Origin: Antedon bifida
Lineage: Eukaryota > Echinodermata > Crinoidea > Comatulida > Antedonidae
Length of the DNA stretch: 64,000 nucleotides
Direction: 5' to 3'
NCBI GenBank assembly: GCA_963402885.1
Contig: OY727094.1
Span: forward strand, 11,162,501-11,226,500
The first letter of the stretch is position 1, and every line of letters begins with the position of its first letter. The notes beneath the pieces are model-generated. The model did no database searches and was not told the DNA's origin. It worked only from the letters and a program-made list of their open reading frames with translations. Below, one piece after another: positions 22,374 through 34,039 of the stretch. Made by a program: the position numbers and the translations under genes.

Positions 22374-25085
22374 GTAAGTAACGAACTAATTTCTATAATA
22401 CTATTCAAAACAAGTCATTAGATTTGTTATATTATTATAGATTATTTTACAATAGGTAGGCCTACTTTTTTATATGTTTGTACAGTATTACTGTTGTCAC
22501 CGTCTCGACATCGAAAGTTTAATTAGGCCCAAAGCCTGATACCTTCTTTCCATTACACAACACAACAACTCCAACTTTATTGCGCATTCGTAGGATTCAG
22601 AAAAGCCCATATAAATGAATATGTAAACAAATCCTGCGATTAATACACTGGGAGACTAACGGCTATTGATTAACCTAGTTTGAGTTGCTGTTTCATGTGT
22701 GGGGCACATTTTAAGATAGACAATTATGTTATCATACTAACCTAAATTAAATATACCACAATGACTACAACACTTCAATCTTGCAATTTAATGAAAAATA
22801 TAAAAAAGTAATTATGTGTGTAAATAATTAAGGTAAACTTGGCGTATATTATAACACTGTCTCTCTAAATTAAGATTGCGCGATGTAGGCCTACTATGAC
22901 TAAAGCAAACTGTGATCGACCAGGCTTCCTAATCACGGCGACATTCACTTCATCCTCTAATTTAAAGCGTATTAATATTATTTCCTGTCTGTATCAACAA
23001 TGACGTATCCATCATAACCCGAAACTGACATTATATTACTATTTTTGTCAGTTGAGGCTGCAATGTTTGTATCGGTGACACAGTATTATGAATATCATTA
23101 GTTTAGTGTTTGAATTTTGAGTGTGAGTGACCTGTATAGAATGTGTGTTTCAATCAACCTTTAGGTTATATTTCCATATTTTGCAAGATTTTAATTAATG
23201 AAAGTTTATGACTAAATCCAATACTAAGCCTTTCATTTACAGAGCGAATGCTGTAATCGCGCGAATCAGAGTGTTGGTTTGTGCGCATGCGTATTCACAT
23301 TTCTGTGGAACATAAAAGAAATCCGTCAGTGATCAAGAATGTTCGATTGAAAAGGCTTACAAAGTGTAGCCTAGAATATTTTTGTGAACTAATTATTCAT
23401 TAATTCATTAATTTCCCTTAAATCGGATAGTACATCCATAATTATACAAAAACATACAAAACAAAACAAAAGATTTCACCAGGAAATTAACAATAGCATC
23501 TTACACAAAAACAATCTAAAATACCAATTTTCACCAACGCTCATGCAGGTTGGATTGTGCAAGTACATTTAACTAGTCAATTACCGTATTTATTCGAATA
23601 AACACCCCGCTTTGAATAAACGCTTCCCTCGGAAAAAAAACGCCAAAAAATAGAACATCATTTTCAATAAACACCCCTTCAAACAAACGCCTCGGGTCTT
23701 TATATTTTCCTTAATAAATGCCGCTCCACATGCATATACACACACAATTGTGTGTAACCCCACCCCTCTCCCCTTCTAAAAAAACCTCTCCCACAATAAA
23801 CGCCCGACGAATAAATACGGTAGTAAATATTTAATGATTCTTTTAATCTGTATAATATCGAATTTGTATTTTCAGCAGAAGTCACGGGATAAAAACTAGT
23901 TACGTCATTTCCAGTAATATAGAGCAGAAGAATGTCCGAAAACGTCTGGATGGCAATAGCAATTCGAAACAGGTTATGAAACATTTATTGAAGGATCCTA
24001 TTGAAGGTAGAGACACTATCAAACAATGCAAGACATCCACGCGAATTGTTTTCTTGAAGACTCACAAAACCGGAAGTTCTACAGTGGCATCTATTTTTCA
24101 AAGGTTTGGATTTTCGCACAATTTAAGTTTTGTTATTCCAAGACATGGTCATATGTTCAGCATTACTGAATTATTCAACAGGAGTTTTGCTGAACCTAAT
24201 CAGAAGTACGATATGCTGGTGAACCACGTTCGATACAATCGGAAAGAAATGGATACCGTGATGAAACCAGACACAAAGTACATCACCATTTTACGCGACC
24301 CGGCAACGCAAGCAGAATCAATGTTTGGTTATTTTAAAATATATAAATATCTTAATATGTCAACAAATTCAAACCCTTTTGCGAGGTTTTTACACAGACC
24401 TCAGCACTATATGAATGAATACAAGAGTTTCAAAATGCGGGAACATTTACAAAATCCAACATTATATGATTTAGGCTTTGAGACTTCTAAGTATTTAAAT
24501 CTTACTCAAATTCAGTACTTTATAGAAAATCTATCCCATGAATTTGATCTGGTACTCTTGCAAGAATATTTTAACGAGTCGCTTATCTTACTTAAAAAGC
24601 TTTTGTGTTGGGACATGGATGATATTGTATACATTAGTAAAGGAGTACGAATAAACAAATTGCGCTTTAGTCAATCAGATCGTCTGAAAAAGAAAGCACG
24701 TGACTGGAACTCCGCAGACACAATATTATACGATTATTTCAATAAAACATTTTGGAAAAAAGTTTCAGAGTACGGTTCAGATTTTGAAAAGGATTTAAAT
24801 TTGTTTGAAAGGAAATTGAATGAAACGTTTTACAATTGTATAATTTCAGACGAAAAGCGGAAAGTGTTTCATAGGTCGTATACATATGCATTAAAATCAG
24901 GATCAGGAATTAAGTGTGAAATGTTGTTATGGACAGATATAATGTTTACTGGAAAGATAAAGAACGCCAGTATGATAGACCACAGAGGCAGTTTGATGTC
25001 TGCAGGTTGTGACAACACAATCTGTTTATTAGTTAAAGTAGTTAATACCGCGTTCACATATCTTGGGTCGCTCTCGATCCGTTAA
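22246..25085 (+). CDS. Galactose-3-O-sulfotransferase family protein (2 exons)
   Basis: Join 22246..22373, 23876..25085; 445 residues, typical for the family. A Golgi type II membrane enzyme by homology: short cytosolic start, signal anchor at about residues 9-25 (VISCILVVLLFESIVYY), a stem, then the sulfotransferase fold. The PAPS 5'-phosphosulfate loop is FLKTHKTGSSTV (about res. 102-113). HVRYN and the 3'-phosphate motif TILRDPATQAESMFGYF (about res. 180-196) follow. Several N-glycosylation sequons (for example NMS, NLT, NET) fit a luminal protein. Family members transfer sulfate from PAPS to the 3-OH of galactose in glycolipids or glycans; the acceptor here cannot be told from sequence. 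Intron phase 2 matches. It is divergent from the HMG-CoA reductase homologue. Confidence 0.92.
22374..23875 (+). other. GAL3ST-family intron
   Basis: 1.5-kb phase-2 intron; contains a MITE at 23584-23820 ending about 55 bp before the acceptor. No other structure of note. Confidence 0.8.
23584..23820. mobile_element. MITE with CCGTATTTATTCG ends, TA target site
   Basis: CCGTATTTATTCG at 23584 and the reverse complement CGAATAAATACGG ending at 23820, flanked by TA on both sides. Subterminal AATAAACGCC-type motifs recur inside. Non-coding; lies directly upstream of the GAL3ST exon 2 acceptor. Confidence 0.8.
23876..25085 (+). CDS. GAL3ST-family gene, exon 2
   Basis: Begins after ttgtattttcag| at 23875. 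The tandem acceptor CAGCAG means exon start 23876 or 23879; both keep the frame, differing by one residue (Asn-Arg versus Lys). The frame is open well upstream of the internal ATG at 23976, which corresponds to residue 77, so translation should not begin there. All catalytic motifs lie in this exon. Stop TAA at 25083-25085. Confidence 0.92.
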
Positions 25086-26128
25086 TCGTCTCGCGAGCAG
25101 TTCCATCATGAAAACGGACGCCCATGTGCAGATCTATCAAAAGAGACACACGACATGACGCTCTCGATTGGCTCTCTTATCAAAGAATCGGCTTGCGATA
25201 TACCCAGAGTTTTTCGGAACTAGAGATAAATGTCATGTGTTGCGTCTGGTCAGATGAAAGGGGCTACCCGTACATGTATATTTGTTGTGCCACTTCACAA
25301 TAATTAAAAGATGAAGGTGTTAGCAAAATGACCAGGTTCAATTACTTTGGCATGGCATGGTGAAGGGATTCCAATGTACTGGTGTACATGTCTTGAGCTG
25401 TTTTTATGTTGCACATCATTTTGTTTTATGTTCCTCCTGTGCTTGGAGTATGACAGTTGTTGCTGAAGGATTCTGGTGGTCACCTACTGATTTTGATGTT
25501 AAAAGTGAATATTGGGATATTGGCATCGTTGTTTGGTCTAATAGTGCATCTATCTGTCTGACGGCTTAGTTTTATCAACTATGAACTTGTCTTGATAAAA
25601 CATAAGTAATAAAACTCGTCCTAAAAACCTAACCCTCTAAATAATCTCTCTCAAACTAAAAAAGAAATTAAAAGAATTAGAATTATTGCAACCCCCTGGG
25701 CAATACCGTCAATACAAGCCCACTGAGCCATCCAGCTCGTCGATTCAATCGGGTTTTACTTTGTATATAAATGAATAAAACATACGTAAGCATTTTAACC
25801 GACCAATCAGCATGATCATTTTGAACTTTGTTTGGGCGATATTTCCGAACATCCGAATGCTTCCGAAGACGTTGCTTCCGAAGACATGCCGAAGATGACG
25901 TTCTTTGTGACATCACAGGTACTTTAAAAAAACTAATAAAATTCATTTTGGCTCAGATATATACTGTTTCGTATGTTTTTCAGCATTTCTAACCCTCATG
26001 AAATCATTCTAATGCGTTCCATGCGATACAATGTCAAAATGTTGGCTACAACATACATATCTGGGACATTTTAGGTCATTTACCTGATTTCTCGTAAAGT
26101 ATTAAGTGTGTCCTGTGAAAGCTTTAGT

Positions 26129-26705
26129 CAGAGCCATATATAGAGAGAGTTACGGCATTGAATGGATTAGAAGCCGTGTTTGTGTCCAACTATTCCTATG
26201 TAGCGTATGAAGTTGAGTCATTTGCTTAAAAAATGTATAACATTCACAAGGCTTTAAATATCGAATTTAATATCAAAACAATCAATTTGATTAAAGGTTT
26301 TTGTTAAAATAATAAAAAAATTATAAAGTTACTGCGAACATGATTTAAAACAAAAAATAGCAATTTCCGAACGGCTCTGGTTGTGCGCTCCATGCACGCT
26401 CTACGCGTGCGCGTTTAGTTTGTACAGCGATTCTCTATAGTAATGCATTGTTTTTACATTTTGTTGTTTAAAATCATGTTCGCAGTAACTTTATGATTTC
26501 GAACAAAAACCTTAAAACAAATTGATTGTTTTGATATTAAATTCGATATTTAAAGCCTTGTGAATGTTATACATTTTTTAAGCAAATGACTCGACTCCAT
26601 ACGCTACATAGGCATAGTTGGACACAAACATGGCCGGCGTGCACACCACGTGACTTTCTGAAATCCGTGAACGCAAAGTCGTAACTCTCTCTATATATGG
26701 CTCTG
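26129..26705. mobile_element. Long-arm inverted-repeat MITE, first of two
   Basis: Starts CAGAGCCATATATAGAGAGA and ends with its reverse complement. Both arms extend over 200 bp (shared blocks include GTTACTGCGAACATG and its complement), so nearly the whole element folds on itself around a GCGTGCGCG-rich centre. Flanks GCTTTAGT (left) and GCTTTAGC (right) suggest an 8-bp target duplication. Confidence 0.85.
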
Positions 26706-26712
26706 GCTTTAG

Positions 26713-27301
26713 CAGAGCCATATATAGAGAGAGTTACGCCATTGAATGGATTAGAAGCCGTGTTTGTGTCCAACTATTCCTATGTAGCGTATGGAGTTGA
26801 GCCTTTTGTTTTGAAAATGTATAACGTTCAAAAGGCTTTAATTATCGAATTTAATATCAAAACAATCAATTTGATTAAAGGTTTTTGTTAAAATAATAAA
26901 ATAATTATAAAGTTACTGCGAACATGATTTAAAACAACAAAAATAGCAATTTCGGAACGGCTCTGGTTGTGCGCTCCATGCACGCTCTACGCGTGCGCGT
27001 TTAGTTTGTACAGCGATTCTCTATATTAATGCATTGTTTTTACATTTTGTTGTTTAAAATCATGTTCGCAGTAACTTTATGATTTCGTTATTATCTTAAC
27101 AAAAACATTTAAACAAATTGATTGTTTTGATATTAAATTCGATATTTAAAGCCTTGTGAATGTTATACATTTTTTAAGCAAATGACTTGACTCCATACGC
27201 TACATAGGCATAGTTGGACACAAACATGGCCGGCGTGCACACCACGTGACTTTCTAAAATCCGTGAACGCAATGCCGTAACTCTCTCTATATATGGCTCT
27301 G
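26713..27301. mobile_element. Long-arm inverted-repeat MITE, second of two
   Basis: Same family and orientation as 26129-26705, separated by the 7 bp GCTTTAG. It ends GGCTCTG at 27301, followed by a third GCTTTAGT at 27303. The two copies differ by small indels and substitutions, for example AAAGTC versus AATGCC near the right ends. Confidence 0.85.
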
Positions 27302-27839
27302 GGCTTTAGTAGTGTACAGCGCCACCTATCGTGATATTGCGTCTAGGCCTAATAATAATGGTTTTAAATTATGTTTTATAATAAGTTATACTTTATCTTG
27401 TATCTTCAGAATATAGTATATTCAAGGCAGTCAAAACAGACTTTGACGAATTCATACGCCATAGGCCTACGTTGAATTGTTTTTATTGCTATTTCATTGT
27501 ATGTTGGTACTTTAAAACGTCTGTGTCTGATTTTTTACGAATATGAAGATTAAATGTTGCAAATGTTTTGATCGAAGTAGACACAGTATTTCGGATTTAA
27601 CAGTCATTTAATTTATTTTTTCATTTTTTCCCGTGAATTAAAAATTATGTTTACCGTTAACCTTCATGTTGACATTAAAATGCATAAAATCAAAAGATGT
27701 TTATACTCACTTTATTGTTATGTTTCCCCAAAAAAGTGCCTCTCATATACATACAGTACCTTAATATACACATTGATTAATTTATATTAATGGTGGGTAT
27801 GGTTTTGGATTAAAGTAGGGCTATTAATAAGAGGGTCTA

Positions 27840-28190
27840 GGACAACTACCCCCTGGACAACTACCACCCGGACAACTACCACCCGGACAATTACCACCTT
27901 GGCAATTACCCTGCTAGGACAACTACCACCCGGACAACTACCCTCTTAGGACAATTACCCCCTAGGACAACAACCCTCTAGGATAACTACCCTCTAGGAC
28001 AACTACCCCCTAGGACAACTACCCCCTAGGACAACTACCCCCTAGGACAACTACCCCTAGGACAATTATGCTCTAGGACAATTACCCTCTAGAACAACTA
28101 CCTCCTAGAACAACTATCCATATTCTAACTACCTTCTAGGACAGCTACTCCCTAGGACAACTACCCCTAGTACTACTACCCCTGGGTAGG
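27840..28190. repeat. GGACAACTACCC minisatellite, forward arm
   Basis: About 20 variable copies of a 14-18 bp unit (CTAGGACAACTACCCC). The reverse complement of the same unit forms an array at 29298-29580, making a very large inverted repeat. Confidence 0.95.
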
Positions 28191-28654
28191 TAACAGTCAA
28201 ACCAATATTCCATATTTACTGGACTTGCAGTAAACGCATAATGTCATTAAACAGCATGACATAAGCTCTTAGGTCTATGGAAAAGAAAAAAAATGAACAA
28301 ATCCAGGTCAATTGTATCGATAGTAAGGGGCTGTTAAAATAAATGTTTATATGATTTTCGATGACTGGTGCAACTTAGTAAACTGTGTTCCTAGATTTCT
28401 ATATGGCATCTTCATGTCAATTTATTATTATAAAAAAAAGCAAAATAAATGAAATTAAATGAAAAGACTAAGGTGTATGTGTCATGAGATTAGTTATTCT
28501 AGTTGTCCATAGTGTGTTGTTGAGAGGGGTAGTTTTCCAAGGGGAATATTCAATTCAATTTATTTCGGATTTTACTGGGGGACTCATCGCTTTCCCAAAT
28601 TTACAAATTTAATATAAATAAATAGAATGGTTAAGACCAAACATTGGTTATTTC

Positions 28655-29121
28655 AAACTCATATAAGATCCACGATAGATACATAACTCGTACTAGAAAA
28701 CATGAACACATCACACCAGTACTTCGGAACTTGCATTGGCTGCCCGTTCAATTCCGTATTAAATTCAAACTTCTTCTCATTACATACAAAGCTCTAAATG
28801 GACTTGCACCTCAGTATGTTGCTGATCTTCTTGTTCTTTACACTTCGTCTCGTTCACTGCGTTCATCTAATAAACTTCTCCTTCATGTTCCTAAATGGAA
28901 ACTTCAGACATATGGCCATCGTGCATTTCCCTGTGCAGCACCCATTTTGTGGAATAAACTGCCAATCGACATAAAGACATCTGAAAACATCAACACTTTT
29001 AAAACACGACTAAAAACCCATTTTTACACAGAGGCATTTCCTGCTTAAACTTTGTCAAGCGCACTTGAACATTATTATGGATACTGGCGCTATATAAATC
29101 TGATTGATTGATTGATTGATA
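28655..29121 (+). pseudogene. L2/CR1-like LINE, 3' fragment
   Basis: An open frame (stop at 29046-29048) contains HITPVLRNLHWLPVQFRIKF, YKALNGLAPQYVADLL and PILWNKLPIDIK...TFKTRLKTHFY, the conserved C-terminal part of LINE reverse-transcriptase polyproteins. It is followed by GCGCTATATAAATCTG and a (TGAT)n tail, the usual L2-type 3' end. The catalytic RT domain is missing: a 5'-truncated copy. It lies between the two inverted minisatellite arms. Confidence 0.85.
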
Positions 29122-29297
29122 ACTGAATAATATAAAATAAAAGATAAGCAACACTAACACTAACATTTTCTTTCGTAGAAAACACTGTTTAAGTTTAATA
29201 GAAAACATTTTAACATCAAGTAGGTCTACGCACATGTCCTGGACATCTGAAGAATTAAGTCCCAGATCCGAGGGAATCTAAATAAAATAGAAGTTCT

Positions 29298-29580
29298 CCT
29301 AGAGGGTAGTTGTCCTAGAGGGTAGTTGTCATAAAGGGTAGTTGTCCGGGTGGTAGTTGTCCTAGGGGTAGTTGTCCGGGTGGTAGTTGTCCTAAGGGGG
29401 TAGTTGTCCTAGAGGGTAGTTGTCCTAGGGCGTAATTGTCCGGGTGGTAGTTGTCCTAAGGGGGTAGTTGTCCTAGAGGGTAGTTATCCTAGAGGGTAAA
29501 TGTCCGGGTGGTAGTTGTCTTATGGGGGTTATTGTCCGGGTGGTAGTTGTCCGGGTGGTAATTGTCCAGGGGGTAGATGT
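29298..29580. repeat. GGGTAGTTGTCC minisatellite, reverse arm
   Basis: About 17 copies of TAGGGGGTAGTTGTCC variants, including a CCGGGTGGTAGTTGT type also present (inverted) in the left arm. A few inverted degenerate units also occur near 28.5 kb. Confidence 0.95.
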
Positions 29581-29589
29581 AGTTATATA

Positions 29590-30670
29590 GCGCCCTCTAT
29601 AATGTTCCCTATTATGTCATAATTATTCATGAATTATTCATGATTTCTGCCCACGTTCGTCCTGGAAAAAAAAATTACGCGTCCGGATACGCAATAAGTG
29701 TATGGACTATGGATGGTACCATTTTGGTACCCACTGGTGTCTGCTACAAAACATTTGAGGAAACTAATTGGCCAATCGAAAATCAGTCAAGCGTTTAGGG
29801 GCGGAGACTGATCGTTTCGAAACTAGAGGTAAAATCCTTTGATCTGACCGAGCTCAGCGTACTGTTGATAGATTCTCCTAATTTAAGTCATTTCTTTACA
29901 TTTTCATTTCTTCATCCTAAGGAGGACTTATTTGATAAATATTGTTATTGTTGTAAAACATGACATGATAAGGCAAAATATAATCGTAACACTGTGTTCA
30001 TTCATGCATGAAATAATTCCAACATTTTCATCTTATGACAAAACTTGCTGCCCTCTGGTGTTCGAACGTGCAAAGTGGACTGCAGTATTACCCTAAGAAC
30101 ATACACATATATAAGTTTTTTGTTGTTGTTTTTATTAGCTTAACCAAAAGTATTTATATATTTGAATATAAGCAAGATTAATAAAACAAGATAATTCTAA
30201 CATTCTGTAGACGCATTATTAACGAATACTACCAAACTCGGTCGTAAACAAATCGTTCCAGTCAACTCGGTCACGCCAACTATTAGGTCCTATGCTAACC
30301 AGTCCTATGTCAACTTTTTTCAATTCCCAGTCAGCCAAATGCTGTTTCTTTCTTTCTGCCAATGCTACAAACTCTACTCGTCTTAATCAAATAGGCAAAC
30401 TCCGTCAGTATGAGCTACTTCTCTGATATCGATATAAACTATGTGTGACCCAAATTGTAAGTAAACATGTACAATTAAGGATAGAACTTGTCCTTTGTGG
30501 TAGAGGATGAATGTTTTACTTTGACAATGGCTTTCATTAGGTAAATATGCATTTGGTATTTTCTAAAGTATGCGGAAACATATCTAAAATATATATGCAC
30601 CATTAGGCTATGATGTATTAATTCATTTTCCTCAGTCGACCCACAACCCAAATTACACAGTCGGGTGCAG
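29590..30670. other. Intergenic, no supported feature
   Basis: AT-rich sequence without splice-flanked ORFs. Only short low-complexity runs are visible. Confidence 0.5.
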
Positions 30671-30673
30671 AGG

Positions 30674-31640
30674 AATGCGTTAGCATTGTATTCGATACCA
30701 CACGTTTCTCCTGTTCACACAAAAGCATTGCTCAAAACAAACATGCGTAGGTTGTTCAATATCAATAGATAGATGGTTATCGTTATACTATATTTTTTAA
30801 ACAAAACCAATATTCACAATTCAATTTTTGCAAATCAGACAAACTGGTTCGCTATTTTCATTTTCAATCAAAATCAATCCCAGGCACAAAAAGTAGGTTT
30901 CTGAAATGCTAATACTAAGTGCAAATTAACTCCAAACATTCATTTTTTTCTCTATGGAAAACAAATTTCAAATTTGATATTATTATATACTGTTTTAACA
31001 TAATATGACGAAATAAAATAAAATAAAGTAAAACCAAAATTTTAAAAAAATAACCACATACATTTTTTTTATGAATTGTTTATAAGTATTACCGATACTA
31101 TACAAAGAAATTATGTTGGAATGGTATAATTTCTTTTGACGTTGGAAATGTAATTTAGATACTAGTTATAGGTAAACTGCAGGATTTAAATATTTAAATA
31201 ATTTTATTTTGTTATCAAAAGAATAGGAAAGAAAAAGTTGACGCATTAAAACATCATACCCTAGAAAATGGGAGAAAAGACACCTCACACTATTTGTATA
31301 AATTACTATTGTAAAATATTAGCGATTTCAAAAATTAGTTATTTCAGCATTTTAAAGGTACCTAAAAGGTAATAAAGGAAGGTAGATAAATTAATTTTTT
31401 AATTGATTTTTAAAAATAAAAAAGAAATTATATAAAGAAAAACCATGTGCATCAATTACGGTCAAGGTGGTCTAAAAATAGTAGTTTCAGATCACGTTTA
31501 ATATCTTTCTAAATTAAATGGTACAGGCGTCTGTATGACATTGGTTACGCCAAATGGAAATATTGACCAACATATTATTATTTAGATAACATAGGTCCAA
31601 AATCATTAACGTCAAATATATCAAAAGTTCTGAATAATAC
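30674..31640. repeat. Diverged third copy of part of the large duplicated unit
   Basis: Matches 35727-36630 and 45740-46640 in order (ATGCGTTAGCATTGTATTCG, AACATGCGTAGGTTGTTCA, CAAATCAGACAA, GACGTTGGAAATGTAATTT, GCATTAAAA), but with many more differences than those two have from each other. No coding content. Confidence 0.8.
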
Positions 31641-31734
31641 TCGTCGATAGCACAGTGATCACAAATAACAAAGTACTGTTCTGAATTTGTAGAAGGAGCA
31701 AGAGCTAATATAAAGGGTTGGGTGAATCTGTCAC

Positions 31735-31935
31735 AACGACCTCTGGTAAGTGACCACCTCTATTGAACGACCACCGTCTCTTTTAAGGGACCATTTATCG
31801 TAATCGACCACCTCTCGGAAGTGATCACCTCCTCTCATAAGGGACTGCTTTTCATAATCGACCTCCTCTTGTAAGCGACTATCTCTCTTAACGACCACAC
31901 CTCCCGTAAGTGACCACCTCTTTTAAATGACCACC
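31735..31935. repeat. GTAAGTGACCACCTC imperfect tandem repeat
   Basis: Roughly ten degenerate copies of a 20-bp unit (GACCACCTCT...TAAG). Non-coding. Confidence 0.8.
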
Positions 31936-32578
31936 CTATTTGTAAGCTTAATTATAAATCCTATTTTTCCAGCAGGTAGGCCTTCTTCTTAAGATTGATT
32001 AACGATTGATGGCTGGCTGATTTCTGCTCGAAACTGTCATTGATTAATTGTTTTACGTTGAAAAGGGTACAGGGGTTAAATACACTTTGTTCTTTTGGGG
32101 AATTAATTGGTTCTAATATTCTACAATGAATATTTTTAGGGTAGGCCTAAGTGTATTTTGAACTCTAGCCTATATTGGTCAAGTTGGTTTAAAGGTGAAT
32201 TTTATAACAGTGCAATTCAATTTTACACTGGGCCTCAACACTATTTTCACAATGCTACATGTCCAAAAGCCATATAGTTCACCGGGTCGACATAATAATT
32301 GCTTCTTGATGTCATCTCTGTCCACCTCCACTCATCTCGGGCAAGAGTCATCACCTGCCAAAAGTTGACAGGTTGAAAACTTACCAACCATACTGGTGAC
32401 TATGACCCTGAAGGTTCAGACATTGAATTACATAGCAATAACGCATTTATTATTTAACATCATATTTATACAGGATTTCACAATAAGGTATAAATGCATT
32501 TGTTTTATATTGTGGTCCTGTCTCCTGTCAAGTTTCAGTTTCATGAAAAGAAATGAGATCTGTAATTTAGAATCTATA

Positions 32579-32662
32579 TTCAATTCAATTCAATTTCATT
32601 TTATTTCGGAAATATCATCCATATAAATAAACTTATAAACCATAAAACTAAACTTAAGTATA
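32579..32662 (-). mobile_element. 84-bp retroelement tail, copy A only
   Basis: ATTCAATTCAATTCAATTTC followed by ATTTCGG-type sequence interrupts AATCTATA|TATAAATG, which is continuous in copy B at 43231. The (TTCAA)n tail is that of a short non-LTR insertion on the minus strand. Confidence 0.7.
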
Positions 32663-33443
32663 TATAAATGATGGTTAATTCTGACATAGGCGAGCACAAT
32701 GGAAAAACTTTGGAACAAATCTCTGCCTTGGATACCTACCTGAACTATCTCAGATGTACCGCGAAATGTAAATTTGATAACAGTTTTCACTATTACGATA
32801 TTGTTCCATATTTCTATTTTAGGAATATATTATCAACTCAATTTCAATTGTACGCGGTCAAAGTAATTTCCGGGTTCACGATGAGTTCACAGGTTCACCT
32901 TGCAACTACCGTACACAATTATACTATTTGTAATAGAACTCATCACACCCTTAACTACAATTTACCAAGCATTTGTTATTATTTTTTACCACTTTTCATA
33001 TCTATTAGAAGATTTTATTTGATTATAAATGTTACGATATTATTAAAACTAAAAATCCCTCGAATAAGCATCTCCCTCAAATGAACTTTGCCTCCGCCCT
33101 ATAAGGGCCCTACAAAACAATAAACACTATACTTTAAAATGTTATTAATCATCTAAGACACTGTGAAACAGAGTAGGTTTAGTTTTTCGAATGTCAAGCA
33201 TTTTCAATAATGGTAACCGACAGAAAACGTACAAAGAGAACGTCATTCTAAAACCTTTTTACCCGAGTCATTATCATTCCGAGAACCATCGTTTACACTC
33301 CTAGCCCACCCTCTAGTTAGACGTAATTGGTGTTGAATATTTGATATAAATTGGTAAGTTGTTCCATACTTTTGCAACTCCAACTTTGAACGATTAGTTA
33401 ATTTAAGAGTCATAGTGGGGTATTATATTATATCTGTTATATA

Positions 33444-34039
33444 TTCAATTCAATTCAATTCAATTTATTTTCATAAGATACATCATTGTGAAATAATATT
33501 ACAGTGTTTTTTTGTTTTTTTTTATAATTAGAATGCACTTATGCTGGAGAAACATAAATAAGCCCGGAGGGCTTTAAGGCTAGTTCCACCAGAAAAAAAA
33601 AATAATTCAAAAAGTATATATAATAAATGTTTCAGAAGTAGTCAATAAATAAATAAATGAAAATAAAATATGAATAAATAAATAACAAGAATAAAGAAAA
33701 AATAATAAACAATTTAAGCTACATACACAAGCACAACAAGACACAGGACAAAAACACGTGACAGAACGAGGACAGAAGGGACGAAGACGCTGGACAAGAG
33801 TTAAAAAACTGGGTTAGAGGATAACGACTGAATTCTTAGGGGAGATCGATTGAATACTTTGATACCAACGATGATTTGTAGCTAAACTTGAAGGATTCGA
33901 AAGAGCGGTTAGTTAGGGAGGTGTGAAAAGAATTCCATAAAATAGGGCCAGTGGATTTAATTGAGTTTCTTGCTGTGGAATGGTTATTGATTGGGATATA
34001 TTTATTAGAGTTGCGGGTGTTATAATTGTGAACTTCGTT
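33444..34039 (-). pseudogene. 5'-truncated LINE, copy A only
   Basis: Read on the minus strand it begins with a LINE C-terminal peptide (HNYNTRNSNKYIPIN, then GPILWNSFHTSL and SFESFKFSYKSSL), then an AT-rich 3' region and an (ATTCA)-type tail at 33444. Copy B has the uninterrupted site (TTATATA|GAGAAC at 44051). The RT catalytic motifs are absent. Confidence 0.85.

Larger units (their letters stand above)
25202..27322. repeat. Dispersed repeat family, copy 1 (interrupted)
   Basis: Shares ordered blocks with 58505-59973: CCCAGAGTTTTTCG, CTAGAGATA, GCATCGTTGTTT, GTGCATCTATCTGT, AATAATCTCTCTCAAACTAA, GCTTCCGAAGACGTTGCTTC, GGCTCAGATATATA, CAACATACATATCTGGG and GTGTACAGCGCCAC. Copy 1 is split at its right end by two adjacent MITEs (26129-27301) that copy 2 lacks. 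No ORF is conserved between copies. Confidence 0.85.

Noticed and set aside
23976-25085. Translation of the sulfotransferase from the internal ATG at 23976
   Set aside because: This would be a soluble protein lacking the signal anchor. The upstream exon with anchor joins in phase and the frame is open before 23976.
32668-33084. 138-residue plus-strand ORF in copy A
   Set aside because: In copy B a 37-bp difference breaks the frame, and the diverged copy at 63.5 kb favours another frame; no sign of conserved coding.
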